From Flavobacterium petrolei (lineage in GTDB: Bacteria > Bacteroidota > Bacteroidia > Flavobacteriales > Flavobacteriaceae): a stretch of DNA of 64,000 nucleotides. Positions 59,406 through 64,000 of this stretch are shown piece by piece. Under the pieces are notes generated by a model. The model worked only from the letters and a program-made list of their open reading frames with translations. It was not told the DNA's origin and did not search any database. The position numbers were made by a program, and so were the translations under genes. Position 1 is the first letter of the stretch. Every line of letters begins with the position of its first letter. The stretch lies in assembly GCF_003314435.2 (NCBI RefSeq), contig NZ_QNVY02000002.1:124001-188000 (forward strand). The letters are read 5' to 3'.

Positions 59406-62234
59406 TTAGAACCATTTTCGATTAAAAAGATTGATTAATGTTTTAGGAGAAAAAGTTACAATAAAACGTATTTTTTCATTGTAATTATCTTGTGAAATTT
59501 CCCATCCATTGTTAGAGTACACCGGAAAATACAATTCAAAATAGTCTGTGACTAAATTTAGCCGAATTCCACTGTCATAAACAAATCGTTGTTTCACATC
59601 CTTATTTTTAATAAACCCAACATCACCATATACTTCAATCCAGTTCCAAATACTATAACTTGCATTAAAGCTGGTAATCCATCGATTGGCAAAAGGTGTT
59701 GCAATTTTTGATTTAAAACCACCTTCCGCTATTACGTATTGTTGACTAAAAAGTCCAGTGCTTTCGGATCTTCCAAAATAATTGTAATCAAAAAGGTAAT
59801 CCGTTGGTCTGTCTAATGCAAAACTGAAAAAATCGGATTGCGTCTTATTGTACAAAAAACTTCCCGCATAGAAGCGCAAATTAATTTGGCGATTGTCTTC
59901 AAAGAGTTTTCGGTATTCAATTTCACCAGTGATTTTTCCGAATTTTCCAGAAATTTGTAAATCCGTAGTAAAATTGAAATGATTGGTAACCTCCGTTTTT
60001 GTATTAATGTATCGCGCATTAAAAACTGAATAATTTTCAGGGGAATTATCAATTACCAAAGCACTTTTCTCTTTATTCACAATTACTTGTCGAAACAAGA
60101 AAAGTTGTTTTCTGTTATCTCTAAAATTAGGTTCTCTAATTCGCAACTGTATGGCCGGATTCAGTCTAAAATAAGAAGCATCTTCTGCATAATGAAAATA
60201 AGAACCGCTGATAGAATATCGGGCATTGTATAGGTTACTTTTTCTAAAATTTTGGTTGACTACAAATACAGCAGAACCGGATAAATTATTCGATTTAGTA
60301 GAGTAGGACGGATTCACATCAAAAATAAATGGTTTTTCCAGAATGGTTTTATTGTGCAGTCGAAGTCCCGGAGTTATACCATCGTATAAATTGTAATATA
60401 TTGATGGAACATATAATACTTGATTGTAATAGGGGTCCTCCAAGTCTTTCATAAATACAAATTTAACGGGACGATTATTCGGAAAAAAACCTTCTAATTT
60501 TTTCCAGTTATTTCTTAAATTGTACTCTGGTACTTCGTTTTTCAGATTTAATACGATCTTATCAATATTATTTCGAGGAATTGTAAAAGTGCTGTCACAT
60601 TCTTCGATATCCAGCCATTGCTTAAAAACAATTTCTCCTTTTTTGGTACCATAAATTGGAATAGGAATCGGAGCTCCTGTGCGGTTTTTGACAGAAAAAG
60701 TGATACTGTCTTTGGTTTTTGTTACACTCGAAAATTTATAATCAATGATGTCTCTTGAATTAATAATGGTATTAAAAAACCAATTGATATCCTTATTGCT
60801 GTTTGATTTTATGATTGTTTCAAAATCAGATCTGGAAACCTGCGTAATTCGATTTTTTTCGTAAAATTGTTTAATACTGTTCAGCACAGCATTGCTTTGT
60901 AAATAGTCATCAAGAAACCGAATACTTAATCCCGCTCGATATTTACTTGCTATTTGTTCGTTGAATTTCACTAAAGTGTTTTTTGGATCTCCCAACGGCT
61001 GATCGAGATTTTTTCGAGCCATCAACATATAAAAATAGCTGTATTGACCATTAAAATCAATATTAGTTAGATTGAAACTTTTAAGCAAGCGGATGTTGGA
61101 GGCACTTCCCATCATTTTTGCTTTGGGATGATTTTCGTCCATATATTTCATCATTGCAAAAACCTGAATTCCATCATAAATCCAATTATCTTTTCTTGGA
61201 TCCAAGTGCAAACTCTTTTTTAAATATTCATTTAAATAGGTTTTCAAAAATTTAATTTCGAAAATAAATTCATCTGGAAACGGACTTAAAAACGACGGAA
61301 GTTGATTCAATCCATAAAAAGGATTTTTTTCGTAATCCGTTTGCGAAACTATAATCTTATCGTAAGGATATTTTCCAATTAAATTATGGGCAAAGTTTAC
61401 AATTCTATCAATTACAATCGCTTTTTGAATATTGTCTAATTTGTTGTTTTTTAAATCAGTCAGCACTTCAACGGAGCTATTTTTGTAACTCTCAAAACTG
61501 GATTTAGGTTCAATAATAAGACTGAAATCAGTTCGGTTATTTCCTGATAATCGGTAATATAAAAAGTCATCATTTCCAGTTGTTTTCTCGCTATTTAAGT
61601 CGGAAGTGGCGACTAATGTTTTAGGAATTTTAAGGTCAATTTCAAAATCAGAAACAGCATTGGCAATATCATCCAGATTGTTATTACTGTTTTTTACAAA
61701 AGAATGATTTTCATATCGGGCAGGAGTAAGGTACCAGTTTTTGAGGTTAAAACTACCATTGTTAGTATAACCATATTTAGTAAACTTGTCACTAGGAATT
61801 TTGGTGATGTAGGAAAGATGTAAAACTACTTTTTGATTTGGAAGTAACGAATTTTTAAGTTTAACAACAATATAATCAGGATTATTATCTGTTCTTTCCC
61901 AAGATAAAAACTGTTGAGTGGCATCATTAATAATCAAATTTATTGTACTACCGCGTTCCTCTTCTTTGGCTAAATGAAAACCTCTGTAAAATTCATCCGA
62001 AAACCGCTTGGCAAGTGGTGTATTTTTATTGGAAAATGCATGATTCCAGTCATTCAAAACAATCGAATTCAAAGTATCATCCGACTGATTAACAAAAATA
62101 ATTTCCTGCTTAATAGCTAGTGTTTTATTAGCAGCATTAACCTCAACTTTCATCTTAGATTGATGTTGGGCATATTGATTGAATGACGTTAATAAAATAA
62201 GGAATTGAAATATTATTTTAAGATATGCTTTCAA
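59406..62234 (-). CDS. M1-peptidase-like protein lacking the zinc motif, fused to an outer-membrane barrel
   Basis: A 942-residue exported protein with signal MKAYLKIIFQFLILLTSFNQ YAQ. Residues about 25-560 follow the M1 aminopeptidase layout: an N-terminal beta domain (AANKTLAIKQEIIFVNQSDD, SDFEIDLKIPKTLVATSDLN) and a catalytic-like domain. Where M1 enzymes have HExxH, about residues 320-330 read FIFEIKFLKTY, and no HExxH exists anywhere. The counterpart of the WLDEG segment is NWIYDGIQVF. From about 610 the sequence is beta-strand rich with aromatic ends (FRLNPAIQLRIREPNF, GEIEYRKLF, VYGDVGFIKN) like a surface-antigen barrel. I infer a non-proteolytic surface protein. Confidence 0.8.
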   Translation of the reverse strand: MKAYLKIIFQFLILLTSFNQYAQHQSKMKVEVNAANKTLAIKQEIIFVNQSDDTLNSIVLNDWNHAFSNKNTPLAKRFSDEFYRGFHLAKEEERGSTINLIINDATQQFLSWERTDNNPDYIVVKLKNSLLPNQKVVLHLSYITKIPSDKFTKYGYTNNGSFNLKNWYLTPARYENHSFVKNSNNNLDDIANAVSDFEIDLKIPKTLVATSDLNSEKTTGNDDFLYYRLSGNNRTDFSLIIEPKSSFESYKNSSVEVLTDLKNNKLDNIQKAIVIDRIVNFAHNLIGKYPYDKIIVSQTDYEKNPFYGLNQLPSFLSPFPDEFIFEIKFLKTYLNEYLKKSLHLDPRKDNWIYDGIQVFAMMKYMDENHPKAKMMGSASNIRLLKSFNLTNIDFNGQYSYFYMLMARKNLDQPLGDPKNTLVKFNEQIASKYRAGLSIRFLDDYLQSNAVLNSIKQFYEKNRITQVSRSDFETIIKSNSNKDINWFFNTIINSRDIIDYKFSSVTKTKDSITFSVKNRTGAPIPIPIYGTKKGEIVFKQWLDIEECDSTFTIPRNNIDKIVLNLKNEVPEYNLRNNWKKLEGFFPNNRPVKFVFMKDLEDPYYNQVLYVPSIYYNLYDGITPGLRLHNKTILEKPFIFDVNPSYSTKSNNLSGSAVFVVNQNFRKSNLYNARYSISGSYFHYAEDASYFRLNPAIQLRIREPNFRDNRKQLFLFRQVIVNKEKSALVIDNSPENYSVFNARYINTKTEVTNHFNFTTDLQISGKFGKITGEIEYRKLFEDNRQINLRFYAGSFLYNKTQSDFFSFALDRPTDYLFDYNYFGRSESTGLFSQQYVIAEGGFKSKIATPFANRWITSFNASYSIWNWIEVYGDVGFIKNKDVKQRFVYDSGIRLNLVTDYFELYFPVYSNNGWEISQDNYNEKIRFIVTFSPKTLINLFNRKWF

Positions 62235-62311
62235 ATTTTGGTATTATTTATTAAAAAAATAAATATACTTATAATTCGATATAATTATTCAGATGTTCAC
62301 TAAAATTAAGC

Positions 62312-62345
62312 AAAAAAAGAAGCTGTTTTTGAGGCAGCTTCGTTT
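62312..62345. terminator. Rho-independent terminator after the LOG gene
   Basis: GAAGCTG (62319-62325) pairs with CAGCTTC (62335-62341). An A run precedes and a T run follows on plus, so it works in both directions; on minus it ends the LOG gene. Confidence 0.83.
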
Positions 62346-62348
62346 TTA

Positions 62349-63077
62349 TTAAAAATTTGGTGATAAATCGTATTTCTTATAAAATGCATTCAATACATCA
62401 ACCACTTCATCCTCTGTATCTACAATTTTAAATAAATTCAAATCTTCCGCATGCACTGTACCTTCTCTTTCTACTAATACTGTTTTTATCCAGTCAATCA
62501 ATCCCGTCCAGAAACTGCTCCCAACCAATATGATTGGGAATTTGGCTATTTTTTTAGTTTGAATCAAAGTCATCGCTTCAAACATTTCGTCCAAAGTACC
62601 AAAACCTCCTGGCATTACCACAAAGCCTTGAGAATATTTTACAAACATTACTTTTCGAACAAAGAAATAATCAAAATTCAAATTTTTATCACTGTCAATA
62701 TATGGATTATAATGTTGCTCAAAGGGTAATACAATGTTAAGTCCCACTGAGGTTCCACCGCCTAAATGCGCTCCTTTATTACCCGCTTCCATAATTCCTG
62801 GTCCGCCGCCAGTAATCACTCCGTAACCAGCTTTACTGATTTTATAAGCAATTTTTTCGGCAAGCAAATAATATTCATGCTCTGGTTTTGTTCTAGCAGA
62901 GCCAAAAATAGTTACGCAAGGACCTATGCGTCCCATGCTCTCGTAACCGTTCACAAATTCGGCCATGATTTTAAAAATAGCCCAACTATCATTGGTTCTA
63001 ATTTCGTTCCAAGTTTTTCTTTTTAATCGGTCTTGGATTACTTTATCCTCGTCATTATCAAAGTCTTCTAATCTCAT
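62349..63077 (-). CDS. LOG family protein (TIGR00730)
   Basis: A 242-residue Rossmann-like protein of the LOG/lysine decarboxylase-like family. GGGPGIMEAGNKGAHLGG and PGGFGTLDEMFEAMTLIQ are the two diagnostic motifs that form the nucleotide-binding active site. Characterised members are cytokinin riboside 5'-monophosphate phosphoribohydrolases; many bacterial ones act on AMP-type nucleotides. The ATG at 63077 (MRLEDFDNDEDK) is chosen because the frame upstream starts only with TTG at 63131 and runs into the dispersed repeat. Confidence 0.92.
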   Translation of the reverse strand: MRLEDFDNDEDKVIQDRLKRKTWNEIRTNDSWAIFKIMAEFVNGYESMGRIGPCVTIFGSARTKPEHEYYLLAEKIAYKISKAGYGVITGGGPGIMEAGNKGAHLGGGTSVGLNIVLPFEQHYNPYIDSDKNLNFDYFFVRKVMFVKYSQGFVVMPGGFGTLDEMFEAMTLIQTKKIAKFPIILVGSSFWTGLIDWIKTVLVEREGTVHAEDLNLFKIVDTEDEVVDVLNAFYKKYDLSPNF

Positions 63078-63132
63078 ATTCTCTATTTTAAATCTTATTT
63101 TTTTGGAGCCACTTCCAGCTATTCGTTTCAAT

Positions 63133-63190
63133 CTTAATCGCCGAACCCCGGCTCATAAGGATTTCCGCTGCTATCTGGGCTAGGGCTCTC
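63133..63190. repeat. Dispersed palindromic intergenic repeat, copy 3
   Basis: Contains GGATTTCCGCTGCTATCTGG and GCTAGGGCTCTC, the same conserved flank as copies 1 and 2, with a hairpin arm (CTTAATCGCCGAACCCCGGC) unlike theirs. Confidence 0.72.
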
Positions 63191-63197
63191 AATTACT

Positions 63198-63247
63198 AAA
63201 GTAATTCTTTTTTCAAAAACTGCGCCGTATAGCTCTTCTTAATTTTT
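63198..63247 (-). pseudogene. Detached second copy of the uvrA 3' end
   Basis: This 50-bp stretch matches 63912-63961, the end of uvrA, with three substitutions before a one-base length change. On the minus strand both encode KSYTAQFLKKELL and a stop. The three differences are all synonymous (AGC/AGT, ACG/ACT, CAG/CAA). It lies on the far side of the DUF559 cassette and is not joined to any uvrA coding sequence. Confidence 0.88.
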
Positions 63248-63297
63248 TATAATTTTTACAAGAAGTTATTTTCACATCGAGTTGTTATTGTATTTTT

Positions 63298-63337
63298 CCC
63301 CTCATTTGGAGGGGTGCCCGTTAGGGCGGGGTGGTTT
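63298..63337. repeat. Left inverted repeat of the DUF559 cassette
   Basis: Starts CCCCTCATTTGGAGGGGTGC and is itself internally palindromic (CCCCTC...GAGGGG), so it can also fold alone. Confidence 0.85.
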
Positions 63338-63350
63338 TATTGTCTAAATT

Positions 63351-63791
63351 TCAACAAATAGCCTCTTTATTTCCAAATTCTAAAACAATGTAGCTTTCCA
63401 GTTCCAACATTACATTATTCAAATCATGTTTTACCCTTAAATTAGATATTCTGTAAACCTTTAATCCTAAAGAAACGAGATAATCTTCTCTTGTTTGGTC
63501 GTAATCTTCTTTATTATTATGGCTTGAACCGTCAATTTCAATTACTAAACCTAAGGTTTTTACATAGAAATCTACAATATAATTACCAATGATTCTTTGT
63601 CTGTCAAAATCTATTTTCCAAAACATTCCTTTGTGCACTTGCAACCAAAAAATAACTTCTGACAACACACCTGCTTTGCGCAATGCTCGTGATCTAGCTT
63701 TTAGTTTTATGTTATACGGTAAGTTTTCAATGAAATTTCTATAAATAGGCTGCATGTTTATATAAGCCGTTATCTCGCCATTGTTTTCCAT
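63351..63791 (-). CDS. DUF559 domain endonuclease-like protein
   Basis: A 146-residue protein. RSRALRKAGVLSEVIFWLQV resembles the DUF559 entry helix (ARxLRxxxTxaExxLW). IIGNYIVDFYVKTLGLVIEI then DGSSHNNKEDYDQTREDYL carries the restriction-like catalytic pattern (Asp in IVDFY, Glu-x-Asp in VIEIDG, then His). GLKVYRISNLRV and the final helix complete the fold. DUF559 proteins are related to very-short-patch-repair (Vsr) and homing-type nucleases. The gene is the only one between the inverted repeats of the cassette, so it may help that element copy or move. Confidence 0.88.
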   Translation of the reverse strand: MENNGEITAYINMQPIYRNFIENLPYNIKLKARSRALRKAGVLSEVIFWLQVHKGMFWKIDFDRQRIIGNYIVDFYVKTLGLVIEIDGSSHNNKEDYDQTREDYLVSLGLKVYRISNLRVKHDLNNVMLELESYIVLEFGNKEAIC

Positions 63792-63865
63792 AATCGTTGT
63801 TTCTATTCCCTTTTTTTGGAACGGAACCTACGAATAAATTTACAAAAAGAAAACACTAATAGTAA

Positions 63866-63907
63866 AGAAAACCAACCCGCCTTTCAGGCACCCCTCCAAA
63901 TGAGGGG
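63866..63907. repeat. Right inverted repeat of the DUF559 cassette
   Basis: Complement of the left repeat. Its outer end CCAAATGAGGGG is two bases from the uvrA stop codon. Confidence 0.85.
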
Positions 63908-63909
63908 AA

Positions 63910-64000
63910 TCAAAGTAATTCTTTTTTCAAAAATTGCGCAGTATAACTCTTCTTAATTTTTATGATTTCTTCAGGTGTTCCTTTGGCGATAAGCTGTCCA
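63910..64000 (-). CDS. uvrA: Excinuclease ABC subunit A, C-terminal end (rest outside window)
   Basis: The minus strand from the window edge encodes GQLIAKGTPEEIIKIKKSYT then AQFLKKELL and a TGA stop at 63912-63910, the typical UvrA C-terminus (GTPEEI, then SYTGxFLKxxL). UvrA is the damage-recognising ATPase of nucleotide excision repair. The last codons are duplicated at 63198-63247, on the other side of the DUF559 cassette. Confidence 0.9.
   Translation of the reverse strand, partial: GQLIAKGTPEEIIKIKKSYTAQFLKKELL

Larger units (their letters stand above)
63298..63907. mobile_element. DUF559 endonuclease cassette bounded by inverted repeats
   Basis: Outer inverted repeats bound one DUF559 gene: 63298-63318 and 63887-63907 are perfect 21-bp complements (CCCCTCATTTGG and CCAAATGAGGGG at the ends). 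Imperfect complementarity continues inward to about 63337 and 63866 (GGGCGGGGTGGTTTT against AAAACCAACCCGCC). The element sits immediately beside the uvrA stop codon and is flanked by two copies of the uvrA 3' end. It looks like a small endonuclease-bearing insertion at a gene end. Transposase or integrase is absent. Confidence 0.78.

Overview
The window is a low-GC chromosomal segment from a member of the Bacteroidota, most likely Flavobacterium or a close relative. The evidence is the AT-rich intergenic DNA, the TAnnTTTG promoter elements, a menaquinone pathway, a fused alpha/beta 2-oxoacid dehydrogenase E1, a TonB-dependent receptor end and Flavobacterium-type proteins throughout. A DUF3494 ice-binding protein suggests a cold habitat. 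I recognised no rRNA, tRNA, CRISPR array or complete insertion sequence.

1-16.6 kb is mostly plus-strand housekeeping: the 3' end of a TonB-dependent receptor, a lipoprotein glutathione peroxidase, a tRNA-dihydrouridine synthase and an acetyltransferase (both minus), then a dispersed menaquinone cluster. menD, menB, menA and menC are interleaved with a DUF2853 gene, an M28 peptidase, a CvfB-like RNA-binding protein, two bacterial PH-domain membrane proteins, a metallo-hydrolase and a TPR protein. menF, menE and menH are not here.

16.6-40.3 kb is almost entirely minus strand and forms a stress and envelope island. It holds OmpA-like proteins, a lipid-anchored ice-binding protein, YtxH, holin-like and lmo0937 small membrane proteins, a CsbD-like protein, a PA2169-type four-helix protein, Dps, a half-length DUF892 protein with an aldehyde dehydrogenase, a class I aldolase, an old yellow enzyme and an MlaEFD lipid-transport operon. 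Nine transcription units here share one promoter design: two direct repeats exactly 21 bp apart, a TTCACA extension, and a -7-like TTTG at an identical distance of 29 bp. I read this as a regulon under one activator and regard it as the main discovery in the window.

40.4-54.1 kb is a signalling island: a 1400-residue CheB-CheR-PAS-histidine kinase-receiver fusion, a REC-PAS-kinase-REC-HPt hybrid, a CHASE3-GAF kinase with three receivers, stand-alone CheB, CheR and receiver proteins, a decayed third kinase paralogue, and an AraC-type regulator with a metal-binding-like N-terminal domain. No flagellar or MCP gene is present, so the Che-type modules probably serve stress sensing. The AraC protein is a candidate for the regulator of the nine promoters, but this is inference.

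54.4-64 kb holds a cupin protein, lipoproteins, an M23 peptidase, the fused 2-oxoacid dehydrogenase E1, a peptidase-like protein without a zinc site fused to a beta-barrel, a LOG-family protein, and a DUF559 endonuclease cassette bounded by inverted repeats. The cassette sits exactly at the 3' end of uvrA and has left a second copy of that end on its far side.
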